Assembly (NCBI GenBank): GCA_949297015.1 | Contig: CASFRF010000044.1 | Location: forward strand, 1 to 42,107 | Source of the DNA: an uncultured bacterium | Lineage (GTDB): Bacteria > Verrucomicrobiota > Lentisphaeria > Victivallales > Victivallaceae | Length of the DNA: 42,107 nt | Direction of reading: 5' to 3' | In this document: piece by piece, positions 1 to 8,328 of the stretch | How the letters are laid out: each line of letters starts with the position of its first letter | How positions within the stretch are numbered: the stretch's first letter is position 1 | Notes under the pieces: model-generated | What the model saw: only the letters and a program-made list of their open reading frames with translations | Databases searched by the model: none | Told to the model about the DNA's origin: nothing | Translations under genes and position numbers: made by a program

Positions 1-348
1 GGGGCGCAGGGCGAGGACGCGGTGGAGCAGTTGCGCAATCTGCAGCTGTGCCTGGCGCACGCGGTCTATATGGAGGCGGTGAAGTTCCAGGCCGACAGCG
101 GCGTCGGTTCGCGGGGGTCGGCCATGGTGCTGGCGCCGGAGGCGCCCCGGGTCCACGCCGCGCTGCCGGAGCAGTGGCGGCTGGCGCCGGAGGATCCGAA
201 GTTCCGCGAACAGGTGCTGCTCACGGTGCTGGAGGAGCCCGGCAAGGTCTCCGAGTGCTGGCAGCCCCGGCGGCCGGTGCCGCACACCGACGACTGGTTT
301 GAGACGGTGTGGGCGACCTACCGCCGCGAACATCACAAGGAACAGTAG
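1..348 (+). CDS. C-terminal end of a probable FAD-dependent oxidoreductase (partial)
   Basis: The reading frame is open from the first base of the window, so only the last 115 residues are visible and the true start lies upstream. The tail contains a GVGSRGS segment inside a helix-rich stretch. This resembles the G-G-R/G-SRGS segment near the end of FAD-dependent oxidoreductases of the FAD_oxidored type that are common in carbohydrate loci of Planctomycetes and Lentisphaerota. The dinucleotide-binding domain would be in the missing N-terminus, so the assignment rests on this tail alone. A hairpin follows the stop codon, so the gene is probably not co-transcribed with the next operon. It could be another large enzyme with a similar tail. 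Confidence 0.45.
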   Translation, partial: GAQGEDAVEQLRNLQLCLAHAVYMEAVKFQADSGVGSRGSAMVLAPEAPRVHAALPEQWRLAPEDPKFREQVLLTVLEEPGKVSECWQPRRPVPHTDDWFETVWATYRREHHKEQ

Positions 349-358
349 ACGTCGATTG

Positions 359-398
359 CCGTCGATTCCGAGCGGGATCGGCGGCTTTATGTTATATT
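359..398 (+). terminator. Probable intrinsic terminator after the partial oxidoreductase gene
   Basis: An 11-bp stem (359-369 against 374-384, two G-U pairs) closes a GAGC tetraloop and is followed by the T-rich tail CTTTATGTTATATT. It lies 11 bases after the stop codon. The tail also carries the -10-like element of the next operon, so the two signals overlap. Confidence 0.5.
390..398 (+). promoter_or_regulatory. Extended -10 promoter element upstream of the sugar catabolic operon
   Basis: TGT followed by TATATT at 393-398 forms an extended -10. Transcription would start near 405, leaving about 30 bases of leader before the ATG at 437, which has an AGGGAGG ribosome site. No good -35 hexamer sits 16-18 bases upstream, so this is tentative. 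TATATT recurs upstream of several other genes in this window. Confidence 0.35.
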
Positions 399-436
399 GA
401 ACCAAGGCGGAAGAGTAAAACGAAAAGGGAGGCGTA

Positions 437-1459
437 ATGGCCAGCAGAGTGCGGGCGGTAATGGTTGGCTGCGGCGGGATTTCCGGAACTTGGCTGAAGG
501 CGATTCAGGAGTTCCCGGAGCTGGAGATGGTCGGATTTGTCGATCTGCGCAGGGAGGCGGCGGAACAGCGGCGGAATGAGTTCGGCTGGACCGCCGCGAA
601 GTGCTACACCGAACTGGGCGCGGCGCTGGCGGAGCTGCAGCCGGACGCGGTGTTCGACTGCACGGTGCCGGGGGGACATCTGGCGGTGGTCTCGGCGGCG
701 CTCGATGCCGGGTGCCATGTGCTCGGGGAAAAGCCGCTGGCCGAGAGCACGGAGCAGGCGAAGCTCCTGCTGGAGCACGGGCGGCGCTCGGGGCGGATTC
801 ACGCGGTGATTCAGAACCGGCGTTATCTTGATGAAATCGTGGCGTTCCGGCAGGTGATCGCCTCCGGCGCGATCGGAGAGCTGACCACGCTGAATGCGGA
901 CTTCTATCTGGGGGCGCACTTCGGCGGTTTCCGCGACGTGATGGAGCATGTGCTGCTGCTGGATATGGCGATTCACAGCTTTGATCAGGCCCGGTTCATT
1001 TCGGGAGGAACGCCGGTGAGCGTGTACTGTCACGAATGGAATCCGGCGGGCTCTTGGTATCGGCACGGTGCGTCGGCGATGGCGATCTTCGAGTTTTCCA
1101 ACGGCGCGGTGTTCAACTACCGCGGGAGCTGGTGCGCCGAAGGGTTCCCCACCAGCTGGGAGTGCGACTGGCGGGCGGTGGCCACCCGGGGCACGGCCTG
1201 CTGGCTGACCGGCGAGGCGCCGAAGGCGGTCCGGGTGGTCGGAACCGAGGGTTTCATCCGCGAGACCGAGCCGGTGCCGGTGCCGGTGCCGAAACTGGCG
1301 CACACCGGCCACGCCGGGGTGATCGCCGAATTCCTCGCGTGTGTGAAGAACGGCGGCACGCCGCAGACCGCCGCGGCCGACAACATCAAGTCGCTGGCGA
1401 TGGTCGAAGCGGCGGTGAAGAGCGCCGAGACCGGACGCAAGGTTGAAATTCGATTGTAA
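437..1459 (+). CDS. Gfo/Idh/MocA family oxidoreductase
   Basis: 340 residues, the usual length of NAD(P)-dependent sugar or inositol dehydrogenases of the Gfo/Idh/MocA family. The N-terminal Rossmann fold shows the dinucleotide motif GCGGIS at residues 11-16. The EKP motif follows at 98-100, and a D176-xxx-H180 pair sits where the family places its catalytic Asp and His. The ATG at 437 is preceded by AGGGAGG. It is the first gene of a tightly spaced operon with a TIM-barrel isomerase 17 bases downstream, a pairing typical of inositol or keto-sugar interconversion. The substrate cannot be read from the sequence. No signal peptide is seen, so it is cytoplasmic. Confidence 0.9.
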   Translation: MASRVRAVMVGCGGISGTWLKAIQEFPELEMVGFVDLRREAAEQRRNEFGWTAAKCYTELGAALAELQPDAVFDCTVPGGHLAVVSAALDAGCHVLGEKPLAESTEQAKLLLEHGRRSGRIHAVIQNRRYLDEIVAFRQVIASGAIGELTTLNADFYLGAHFGGFRDVMEHVLLLDMAIHSFDQARFISGGTPVSVYCHEWNPAGSWYRHGASAMAIFEFSNGAVFNYRGSWCAEGFPTSWECDWRAVATRGTACWLTGEAPKAVRVVGTEGFIRETEPVPVPVPKLAHTGHAGVIAEFLACVKNGGTPQTAAADNIKSLAMVEAAVKSAETGRKVEIRL

Positions 1460-1476
1460 CGGGAGCGGAGAACATC

Positions 1477-2364
1477 ATGGAACAGATTCGGATTGGCACG
1501 CTGGTGAACGGGAATCGGAACACCGGCAGTTATTTGCGGCAGATTCTGCCGCACGGGTTTGAGTCGTTCAGCATCACCTGGTGGCAGCAGTTCAAGGAGG
1601 CGCGGCCGGAGGAGATCGTGGACGAGGTGCGCGCGGCGCTCGCCGGTCACGACGCGGTGATCAGTTCGCTGTCGGTGTTCGGGAACCCGCTGGAGTACGA
1701 CGAGCTGGCGGAGGTGACCCGCCGGGCCTGGCGCGATTTGATCGACCGGGCGGCCGATTTCGGCACCGATCTGGTGACCGGGTTCGCCGGGCGGCTGCGG
1801 GATAAACCGGTGCCGGAGAGCATGCCCCGGTTCCGGGAGGTCTGGACGCCGCTGGTGGAATACGCGGCGTCGAAGCGGGTCCGGATCGCCTTTGAAAACT
1901 GCAATATGGGGGGCGACTGGCAGCGCGGAGACTGGAACATCGCCTTCAATCCCGACGCTTGGGAGCTGATCTTTGAGGCGATCCCGGCGGAGAATCTGGG
2001 GTTGCAGTGGGAGCCCTGCCATCAGCTGGTGCAGCTGATCGATCCGTTGCCGCAGATCCGGGAGTGGGGCTCCCGGATGTTCAATGTGCACGGCAAGGAC
2101 GCGACGGTGCGCAGGGAGGTGATCGCACGACACGGCTTCAACGGTCGCGAGTGCGCGGTCTGGCACCGGACCCCGGGATTCGGCGACAGCAACTGGACCG
2201 ATCTGATCTCGGAACTCCGGCTGGCCGGATTCCGCGGATCGATCGACATCGAAGGCTGGCACGATCCGGTCTACCGCGGTGAGCTGGAGATGACCGGGCA
2301 GGTCCACGCCCTCAACTATTTGAAACGCTGCCGGGGCGGTGACCTGGTGGCAAATCCCCAATAA
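1477..2364 (+). CDS. Sugar phosphate isomerase/epimerase family protein (xylose isomerase-like TIM barrel)
   Basis: 295 residues with the AP endonuclease 2 / xylose isomerase-like TIM-barrel pattern. Putative metal and catalytic residues are E140 (in FENC), E179 and H182 (in WEPCH), H205 (in HGKD) and E259 (in DIEGWHD). The two glutamates usually bind the metal and act in proton transfer during ketose epimerisation or isomerisation. It sits between a Gfo/Idh/MocA dehydrogenase and two secreted esterases, so it probably processes an imported sugar or its keto form. No signal peptide. The exact substrate is unknown. Confidence 0.88.
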   Translation: MEQIRIGTLVNGNRNTGSYLRQILPHGFESFSITWWQQFKEARPEEIVDEVRAALAGHDAVISSLSVFGNPLEYDELAEVTRRAWRDLIDRAADFGTDLVTGFAGRLRDKPVPESMPRFREVWTPLVEYAASKRVRIAFENCNMGGDWQRGDWNIAFNPDAWELIFEAIPAENLGLQWEPCHQLVQLIDPLPQIREWGSRMFNVHGKDATVRREVIARHGFNGRECAVWHRTPGFGDSNWTDLISELRLAGFRGSIDIEGWHDPVYRGELEMTGQVHALNYLKRCRGGDLVANPQ

Positions 2365-2386
2365 CGAAAAAAAGGGAGGAGAACAC

Positions 2387-3223
2387 ATGAAGTACGGAAA
2401 ACTGTGCAGCTGCCTGTTGGCGGCGGGTTGCGCCTTCGGCGCCTGGGCGGCGGAGATCAAGAGCGGCGATTCGATCGCCTTCCTGGGAGATTCGATCACC
2501 CAGTTCGGCTGGCAGCAGCCTTCGGGCTACGTCCGGATGGCGGAGGCGGCCTTCCGGGCGAACGGACTCGACGTCAAGATCATTCCGGCGGGCATTTCCG
2601 GGCACAAATCCAACCAGATGCTCGAGCGCCTGGATCGGGATGTGATCAGCAAGAAGCCGACCTACATGACCTTGAGCTGCGGCGTCAACGACGTCTGGCA
2701 CGGTCGGAACGGCGTGGTGCTGGAGGATTACAAGAAGAACATCACCGAGATTGTGAACCGGGCGCAGGCCGCGGGAATCAAAGTGATTATCCTCACCGCC
2801 ACCATGATCCGCGAGGATGTGGACAATCAGGAGAATCAGAAACTGGCCGCCTACAACGACTTTCTGCGGGAGCTGGCCCGGGAGAAGGGGTGTGTGCTGG
2901 CCGATCTCAGCGCCGAGATGATCCGGCAGGTCGGTGAGCTGCGGGCGAAGACCGGGAAGAAGCACAACTTCCTGACCAACGACGGCGTGCACATGGACTA
3001 TGCGGGCAATCTGATGATGGCCGAGGGGGTGCTCAAGGCGCTCGGATTTACGCCGGAGGAGCTGACCCGGGCCGAGGCGTCGTTCGGCAAGCTCGGACAT
3101 GATTTGCGGATCAACGGCCGGATCCCGGTGGAGGAGTATCTGAAGCTCAAGGCCAAGGCCGACGCGCAGAATCAGACGGTCAATGAATATGTGATGGCTG
3201 AAATCCGGAAACTTGCGAAGTGA
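2387..3223 (+). CDS. Secreted SGNH/GDSL hydrolase (carbohydrate esterase-like), copy 1
   Basis: 278 residues. The ATG at 2387 is preferred over an upstream in-frame start because AGGGAGGA lies just ahead of it and it opens a clean signal peptide cleaved near residue 21 or 22. SGNH blocks are visible: GDS with nucleophile S36, the G98/N101 oxyanion block (SCGVND), and DGVH with D199 and H202 completing the triad. Family members remove O-acetyl or other ester groups from sugars, here probably in the periplasm or outside the cell. The next gene is a close tandem paralogue. The C-terminal 60 residues continue past the SGNH fold as a helical tail. Confidence 0.88.
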   Translation: MKYGKLCSCLLAAGCAFGAWAAEIKSGDSIAFLGDSITQFGWQQPSGYVRMAEAAFRANGLDVKIIPAGISGHKSNQMLERLDRDVISKKPTYMTLSCGVNDVWHGRNGVVLEDYKKNITEIVNRAQAAGIKVIILTATMIREDVDNQENQKLAAYNDFLRELAREKGCVLADLSAEMIRQVGELRAKTGKKHNFLTNDGVHMDYAGNLMMAEGVLKALGFTPEELTRAEASFGKLGHDLRINGRIPVEEYLKLKAKADAQNQTVNEYVMAEIRKLAK

Positions 3224-3240
3224 TCGGAAAGGAGAGGCGC

Positions 3241-4107
3241 ATGCGTAAACTCGGTCTCTGGCTGGCGGTGCTGGGGTGCGGCTTGGCGGCGGGGGCGGCG
3301 GAGCTCAAAAACGGGGAATCGATCGCCTTTCTGGGCGATTCGATCACCCAGTACGGCTGGAATCTGCCCTCCGGCTATGTGCGGATGATCGACGCCGCGC
3401 TGTGGGCCAACGACCTCCGGGGGGTGAAGCTCTATCCGGCGGGCGTCTCCGGCCACAAGTCGGACCAGATGCTCGCCCGGCTCGAGCGCGATGTGCTCAA
3501 GCGCAAGCCGACCTATCTGGTCCTGAGCTGCGGCGTCAACGACGTCTGGCACCCGTTCCTCTATCCGGGTCGGGGCAAGGGCGTCTCGCTCGAGGACTAC
3601 AAGAAGAACATGACCGCGATCGTCGATCAGGCGCAGGCCGCGGGAATCAAGGTGATTCTGCTGACCGCGACCATGATCAAGGAGGATGCGGACAACCCCG
3701 AAAACCGCGCGCTGGCGCCGTACAACGACTTCCTGCGGGAGCTGGCTAAGCAGAAGAACTGCAAGCTGGTCGATCTCAACGCGGAGATGCAGCGGCTGGT
3801 CGCCGAGGCGCGGGCCGCCTCGCCCGGCAAGCGCAACCGGCTGACGGTTGACGGCGTTCACATGGACGTGGCCGGAAACGAAATGATGGCCGACGGCATC
3901 CTGCGGGCGCTCGGCTTCACCGACGAGGAGATGAAGAAGACCCATGACGCCTATCCGGTGCGCCTGCAGTACGAGACGCGGGCTCATCGCTGGATTCGGC
4001 TGCCGCAGTACGAGAAGATCAAGGCCAAGGCCGACGCCGCGGATATGACGGTCCCTGACTTCATTCGTCAGGAGTACATCAAGATGATCGACAAACTTGC
4101 CGAGTAG
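3241..4107 (+). CDS. Secreted SGNH/GDSL hydrolase (carbohydrate esterase-like), copy 2
   Basis: 288 residues, starting at the ATG at 3241 behind AAGGAGAG; an upstream GTG overlapping the previous stop is less likely. A signal peptide ends near residue 19 or 20. The triad residues are S34 (GDS), D204 and H207 (DGVH), with the same SCGVND block as copy 1. The two proteins match closely through the catalytic core but differ by an inserted WHPFLYPGRGKG-type loop after the oxyanion block and by the C-terminal tail. This points to an old tandem duplication with changed specificity. Likely a periplasmic or extracellular sugar O-deacetylase acting with the rest of the operon. Confidence 0.88.
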   Translation: MRKLGLWLAVLGCGLAAGAAELKNGESIAFLGDSITQYGWNLPSGYVRMIDAALWANDLRGVKLYPAGVSGHKSDQMLARLERDVLKRKPTYLVLSCGVNDVWHPFLYPGRGKGVSLEDYKKNMTAIVDQAQAAGIKVILLTATMIKEDADNPENRALAPYNDFLRELAKQKNCKLVDLNAEMQRLVAEARAASPGKRNRLTVDGVHMDVAGNEMMADGILRALGFTDEEMKKTHDAYPVRLQYETRAHRWIRLPQYEKIKAKADAADMTVPDFIRQEYIKMIDKLAE

Positions 4108-4111
4108 GTCG

Positions 4112-5890
4112 ATGTCCACGGTCGGAGATTCCGATTGGCGGCTGCTCGCCCGGGGCCGGGAGATCCCGACCGCGGGCGGGTACGCCGATCAGCCCAATCT
4201 GCTGCTCACCGACGACGGTGCGTGGCTGTGTGTGGTCACCACCGGCACCGGCGGGGAGGGGGACCGGGGGCAGCGGGTGATCGCTCTGCGCAGCACCGAT
4301 CGCGGGAGGAGCTGGAGCGCGCCGGTCCCGCTGGAACCGGACGAGGCTCCGGAAAACTCCTACGCGGTGACGCTCAAAGTCCCTTCGGGACGGATTTACG
4401 CTTTTTACAACTTCAACGCGGACAATCTGCGCGAACTCCGGCTGGAGGACGGATCGGTGCTGCGCCGGGTCGATTCCCAGGGCCACTACGTCTTCCGGTT
4501 CAGCGACGACCACGGCCGGAGCTGGTCGCCCCGACGCTACGAGATCCCGATCCGGGCCTTCCGGTGCGACCGGGAGAACGTGTATCAGGGGCGGATCCGC
4601 TTCTTCTGGAACGTGGGCAAACCCTGGATCGCCGGGAACCGGGTGTTGATCCCCCATCACAAGGTCGGGCGGTTCGGTCCCGGCTTCTTCGCCGAGAGCG
4701 AGGGTGCCTTTCTGGTCAGCGACAATCTGCTGACCGAATCCGATCCGGAGAAGATCGTCTGGCAGACGCTGCCCGAAGGGGAGGTCGGCTTGAAGACGCC
4801 GCCCGGCGGCGGTCCGGTGGCCGAGGAGCAGAATCTCGCGGTGCTGAGCGACGGCACGCTGGCCGCGCTCTACCGGACGAAGGACGGGTACCCGGTGATC
4901 GCCTACAGCCGGGACGGCGGGGCACACTGGACGGCGCCGGAATATCTCCGGCTCCGGACCGGGGAGCTGGCCAAGCAACCGCGCGCGGCGAATTTTATCT
5001 GGAAGTGCGCCAACGGGAAGTTCCTCTACTGGTTTCACAACTGCGGCGGCGAGTTGATCCGCGAGGGCTGGGATTCCGCCTGTCCGCCGCCGCCGGGGGC
5101 CCGGCCGCTCGATTTGCAGTACGAAAACCGCAATCCCGGCTGGCTGGTGCCGGTTCGCGAGGTCTCCTCGCCCGACGGCCCGGTGCTGGAGTTTGGAGCT
5201 CCGGAAGTCGCGCTCTACGACGACGATCCGCTGGTCCGGATCAGTTATCCGGATCTGCTGGAGGATGGCGTCGGCGTGGTCATCTCCGAGACCCAGAAGA
5301 CGGTGGCCCGGACTCACGAACTGCCCGCGGCGTTTCTGGCGCGCTTGTGGCGGAGCGTCGACCGGCAAGCTCCGACGGTCGAGCCGGTCTGGCAAGTCGC
5401 CGCGCCCGGCGAGTACGAGGCGCCGGAGCTGCCGCCGTTCCTGCTGCGCGAGGAGGTGTCCGGAGTCTGTACCCGGCGCGGCTTTTCGCTGGTGGCGGAG
5501 CTTGCGGGGCCGGGTCCGGTGCTGGCGGCGGCGCGTCCGGACGGGCGCGGGCTCACGTTGCAGGTCAATCCCGACGGGGCGATCGAGCTGCGGCTGGATG
5601 ACGGTCGGCTCTGCTGCGTCTGTTGCAGCGAACCCGGGGCAATCCTGCCGGGTCGGCGGTCGCGTCTGGCGGTCAATGTGGATGGCGGGGCGCATCTGGT
5701 GGTGTTTGTGGTCAACGGGCGGACACTGGGCGGCGGCGCCGGGCGTTTGTTCGGATGGCGCGGTTTCCCGCCGACGCTGACCCGGGTGGATTTTGTCGGG
5801 CGCTGGCGGGTCGCCGCCGCGGCGCTGGCGGTGTACGCTCAAACGTTGCTGCAGGGCGAGGCGGAGTGGTTGACTGGAAATGAGACTTGA
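4112..5890 (+). CDS. BNR/Asp-box sialidase-fold protein, cytoplasmic
   Basis: 592 residues from the ATG at 4112, four bases after the previous stop. Three textbook Asp boxes (S-x-D-x-G-x-x-W) are seen: STDRGRSW at 61-68, SDDHGRSW at 131-138 and SRDGGAHW at 266-273. They mark a six-bladed sialidase-type propeller over roughly residues 1-430. The remaining 160 residues look like a beta-rich concanavalin/LamG-type domain. There is no signal peptide and no FRIP motif, so this is not a standard secreted sialidase. It may be an exo-acting glycosidase or lyase on imported oligosaccharides. Its 3' end overlaps the next gene by 11 bases, indicating translational coupling. Confidence 0.75.
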   Translation: MSTVGDSDWRLLARGREIPTAGGYADQPNLLLTDDGAWLCVVTTGTGGEGDRGQRVIALRSTDRGRSWSAPVPLEPDEAPENSYAVTLKVPSGRIYAFYNFNADNLRELRLEDGSVLRRVDSQGHYVFRFSDDHGRSWSPRRYEIPIRAFRCDRENVYQGRIRFFWNVGKPWIAGNRVLIPHHKVGRFGPGFFAESEGAFLVSDNLLTESDPEKIVWQTLPEGEVGLKTPPGGGPVAEEQNLAVLSDGTLAALYRTKDGYPVIAYSRDGGAHWTAPEYLRLRTGELAKQPRAANFIWKCANGKFLYWFHNCGGELIREGWDSACPPPPGARPLDLQYENRNPGWLVPVREVSSPDGPVLEFGAPEVALYDDDPLVRISYPDLLEDGVGVVISETQKTVARTHELPAAFLARLWRSVDRQAPTVEPVWQVAAPGEYEAPELPPFLLREEVSGVCTRRGFSLVAELAGPGPVLAAARPDGRGLTLQVNPDGAIELRLDDGRLCCVCCSEPGAILPGRRSRLAVNVDGGAHLVVFVVNGRTLGGGAGRLFGWRGFPPTLTRVDFVGRWRVAAAALAVYAQTLLQGEAEWLTGNET

Positions 5891-7040
5891 GACGGATTAT
5901 CCGGAAACGGAAGTGTGGTTCGATCTGCCGATCGATTCGGCGTTCGAGGCGTTGCTGACGCGGCGGCAGGCACGGCGGATTGCGGTCTTCACCGGCCGCC
6001 GGGCGGTCGATGAGAACGGGATCTGGCGGAATTTCGAGGGCTATCTGCGGGACCGGAGCGTGGAACGGTTCCGGGAGATCGAGCCGGAGCCGACGGTGGC
6101 GACCGTGCGGCGCATGGTCGATTTTCTGAAGCGGGGAAATTTCGATACCGTGATCGCGCTCGGCGGCGGCAGCGTGATGGATGCGGCCAAGGCGGCCTAT
6201 CTGGCGTTCCAGGCCAGCTGCGGGGTGGAGGAGCTCTTCGGCGTCGAGTCCGGTCCGGTCGAGACCCTGCAGCAGTGGGACCGGGTGATCTGTTTCCCCA
6301 CCACCTCCGGAACCGGGTCGGAGGTGACGCCCTACGCCAATCTGGTGGATCCGGAGAAGGGCGTTAAAAAGCTGATCTCCACGCAGGCGATCATCCCGGC
6401 GCACGCCTTTGTGCTGCCGCTCTACGCCATGACCATGCCCCCGACGGTGACGCTGGCCACCGGCTGCGACGCGCTGGCCCACCTGATCGAAGGGTTTCTG
6501 AACGTCGGCGCGGACGCCCGCGATCCGGCGGCCAACGCCCGGGCGCTGGCCGGAATCGGGATTCTGGTCCGGAATTTTCCGGCGGCGCTGGCGGACGGGA
6601 CCGACCGCCGGGCCCGGAGCGCCATGGCGCTGGCCGCCACGCTGGGCGGCATGACCATCCGGCACAAGTCGACCGGACTGCCTCACCTTTGCAGCTTCTC
6701 CTGGTTCGGGCGCATCGAACACGGGCTGGCGGTGGCGCTGCTGCTGCCGGCGTGCTGGCGCTACTATCTGGCCAATCCGGCGGTGGCGGCGCGGACCATG
6801 GAGCTGGCGTCGGTTTTCCCCGGGACGACGCCGGAGGAGGTGATCGCTTCCTGCCGCGCCTTTCTCACCCGCTGCGGCGTGCCCGGCTCGCTTTCCGCGT
6901 TTCCCGCGCTGACCCCGGAGCTGCTCGAGGCCACCGCCCGCAGCGGCAGCGAAAACGCCATGAAACTGGAACTCGCGCCGCAGCCGGTCCCGGTCGATCA
7001 GAGTTACGAAGTGCTCCGGGATATTCTGGCACGTTCCTGA
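5880..7040 (+). CDS. Iron-containing alcohol dehydrogenase family protein
   Basis: 386 residues, typical of group III (Fe-type) alcohol dehydrogenases. NAD(P)-binding motifs GGGSVMDAAK and TTSGTGSEVT are present. Expected metal ligands are D197 and H201 (in DALAHLIEGF), H269 (in GLPH) and H281 (in EHG). The loop between the last two histidines is two residues shorter than in FucO-like enzymes. The ATG overlaps the end of the sialidase-like gene by 11 bases. As the last gene of a sugar operon it probably reduces an aldehyde product of sugar breakdown, as lactaldehyde reductase does, or oxidises a sugar alcohol. A strong hairpin follows the stop. Confidence 0.9.
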   Translation: MRLETDYPETEVWFDLPIDSAFEALLTRRQARRIAVFTGRRAVDENGIWRNFEGYLRDRSVERFREIEPEPTVATVRRMVDFLKRGNFDTVIALGGGSVMDAAKAAYLAFQASCGVEELFGVESGPVETLQQWDRVICFPTTSGTGSEVTPYANLVDPEKGVKKLISTQAIIPAHAFVLPLYAMTMPPTVTLATGCDALAHLIEGFLNVGADARDPAANARALAGIGILVRNFPAALADGTDRRARSAMALAATLGGMTIRHKSTGLPHLCSFSWFGRIEHGLAVALLLPACWRYYLANPAVAARTMELASVFPGTTPEEVIASCRAFLTRCGVPGSLSAFPALTPELLEATARSGSENAMKLELAPQPVPVDQSYEVLRDILARS

Positions 7041-7041
7041 A

Positions 7042-7085
7042 AAAACAACACCGCCTGCCGCTCTCCGGGGGAGGGCGGCAGGCGG
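7042..7085. terminator. Bidirectional intrinsic terminator between convergent operons
   Basis: A perfect 10-bp stem (7051-7060 against 7076-7085) lies between the stop of the alcohol dehydrogenase gene (7040) and the stop of hpf (7109). The plus-strand AAAAAACAACA just before it becomes a U-rich tail for minus-strand transcripts, so it ends the hpf transcript best. It probably also stops plus-strand reading. Confidence 0.7.
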
Positions 7086-7108
7086 CGGCTGATCGCGGAT
7101 TCCGTCTG

Positions 7109-7450
7109 TTATTGCTGCGCGGGCGCTTCCGGCGCCGCGGTCGCGTCACGCAGCGGCGTGTGCTGATGATCCTGAACCTTGTCGATCAGCTTGACCACCT
7201 GCGCCACGGCCTTGGCCAGCGCCGCGTCGAACGATTTGTACAGATCGAAATCCTCGGCGTTGGCCGAGAAGTCATGATGCTTGGCCAGAATCTGAATATC
7301 GGTGCGGAAGCGGTTCTTTTCCAGATCCATGGTGGTCCGGACCGAACTGATTTTCAGCGACTCGGGCAACGCGGTCGCGATCTTCTCCTCCGTGTACAGC
7401 CGGATGGCCTCGGTCAGGTCGAAATGCTTGCTCGTGGTAATGATCTTCAT
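7109..7450 (-). CDS. hpf: Ribosome hibernation-promoting factor, HPF/YfiA family
   Basis: 113 residues, the short HPF class without the long C-terminal dimerisation domain. The N-terminus has the usual beta-alpha-beta start (KIITTSKHFDLTEAIRLYTEEK), and the central strand carries alternating charged residues of the sigma-54 modulation/S30EA fold. The last 15 residues are a low-complexity Ala/Pro/Gln tail. Short HPF binds the 30S decoding site and stabilises inactive 70S or 100S ribosomes in slow growth. It follows lptB by 51 bases, a neighbourhood also found in enterobacteria, where rpoN lies between the two. AGAGGTGAAG precedes the ATG. Confidence 0.9.
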   Translation of the reverse strand: MKIITTSKHFDLTEAIRLYTEEKIATALPESLKISSVRTTMDLEKNRFRTDIQILAKHHDFSANAEDFDLYKSFDAALAKAVAQVVKLIDKVQDHQHTPLRDATAAPEAPAQQ

Positions 7451-7501
7451 GCTTCACCTCTTCTTTCCTGCGGGCCCCGGCCACGCCGGTTCCCGGGGTT
7501 G

Positions 7502-8245
7502 CTACATCGAGAACTGAGGTCCGAGATAGATCTCCCGGGCCCGTTCGTCGTTGACCAGAAAATCGCTCTTGCCTTCCACCAGAATCTTACCCTGACACAT
7601 CAGATACGCCCGATCCACCACCGACAGCGTCTCGCGCACGTTGTGGTCGGTAATCAGAATCGCCAGATTCTTCTCTTTGAGCTGTAAAATGATCTGCTGC
7701 ACATCGTAGACCGCCAGGGGATCGACGCCGCTGAACGGCTCGTCGAGCATGATGAACATCGGGTTGGTGACCAGCGCCCGGGTGATCTCCAGCCGCCGCC
7801 GCTCACCGCCGGAGAGGGTCATGGCCTTCTGCTTGGCCAGCCGGGTCAGTTCCAGCTCCTCCAGCAGCTCGTGGCAGCGCTTCCGCCGCTCGGCGCCCGA
7901 GATGGCGAGCGTCTCCAGAATCGCCATGATGTTCTCTTCGACGGTCAATTTGCGGAAGATCGAGGGCTCCTGCGCCAGATAGCCCATACCCATGCGGGCA
8001 CGCTTGTACATCGGCATCCGGGTAATGTCGATATCCCGGAAGACAATGCTGCCCGAATCCGGCCGGATCAACCCCATAACCATGTAGAAGCTGGTGGTTT
8101 TCCCCGCTCCGTTCGGCCCCAGCAGACCCACCACTTCGCCCTGCCGCACCGTGAGCGACACGCCGTTGACCACCCGGCGATTGTGATACGTTTTAACCAG
8201 ATCGCGCGCTTCGAGCAACGCCTCTGAGCTTTTCGTCTCGACCAT
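7502..8245 (-). CDS. lptB: LPS export ABC transporter ATP-binding protein LptB
   Basis: 247 residues. Walker A GPNGAGKT at 43-50, signature LSGGE at 144-148, Walker B MLDEP, and the H-loop in TDHNV are all present. The LptB-type Q-loop region (YLAQEPSIFRKLTVEENI) and the ending with YLGPQF are characteristic of LptB rather than general ABC ATPases. With LptF and LptG it would drive extraction of LPS from the inner membrane; neither is in this window. The LptA-like gene is 83 bases upstream and a consensus-like promoter lies in that gap. hpf follows downstream. Confidence 0.95.
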   Translation of the reverse strand: MVETKSSEALLEARDLVKTYHNRRVVNGVSLTVRQGEVVGLLGPNGAGKTTSFYMVMGLIRPDSGSIVFRDIDITRMPMYKRARMGMGYLAQEPSIFRKLTVEENIMAILETLAISGAERRKRCHELLEELELTRLAKQKAMTLSGGERRRLEITRALVTNPMFIMLDEPFSGVDPLAVYDVQQIILQLKEKNLAILITDHNVRETLSVVDRAYLMCQGKILVEGKSDFLVNDERAREIYLGPQFSM

Positions 8246-8275
8246 CTTCCCCCGCGTTCTTTCTCTCTATTGATG

Positions 8276-8303
8276 ACTATATACCAATTCCCGCTGCTGT
8301 CAA
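8276..8303 (-). promoter_or_regulatory. Promoter of lptB-hpf
   Basis: On the minus strand TTGACA (8298-8303) is separated by 16 bases from TATAGT (8276-8281). Predicted start near 8269, about 24 bases before the lptB ATG. It lies between the lptA-like stop and lptB, so lptB-hpf can be expressed apart from the upstream LPS genes. Confidence 0.7.
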
Positions 8304-8328
8304 GCCCGGAGCGACGGATCTTTCCGGA

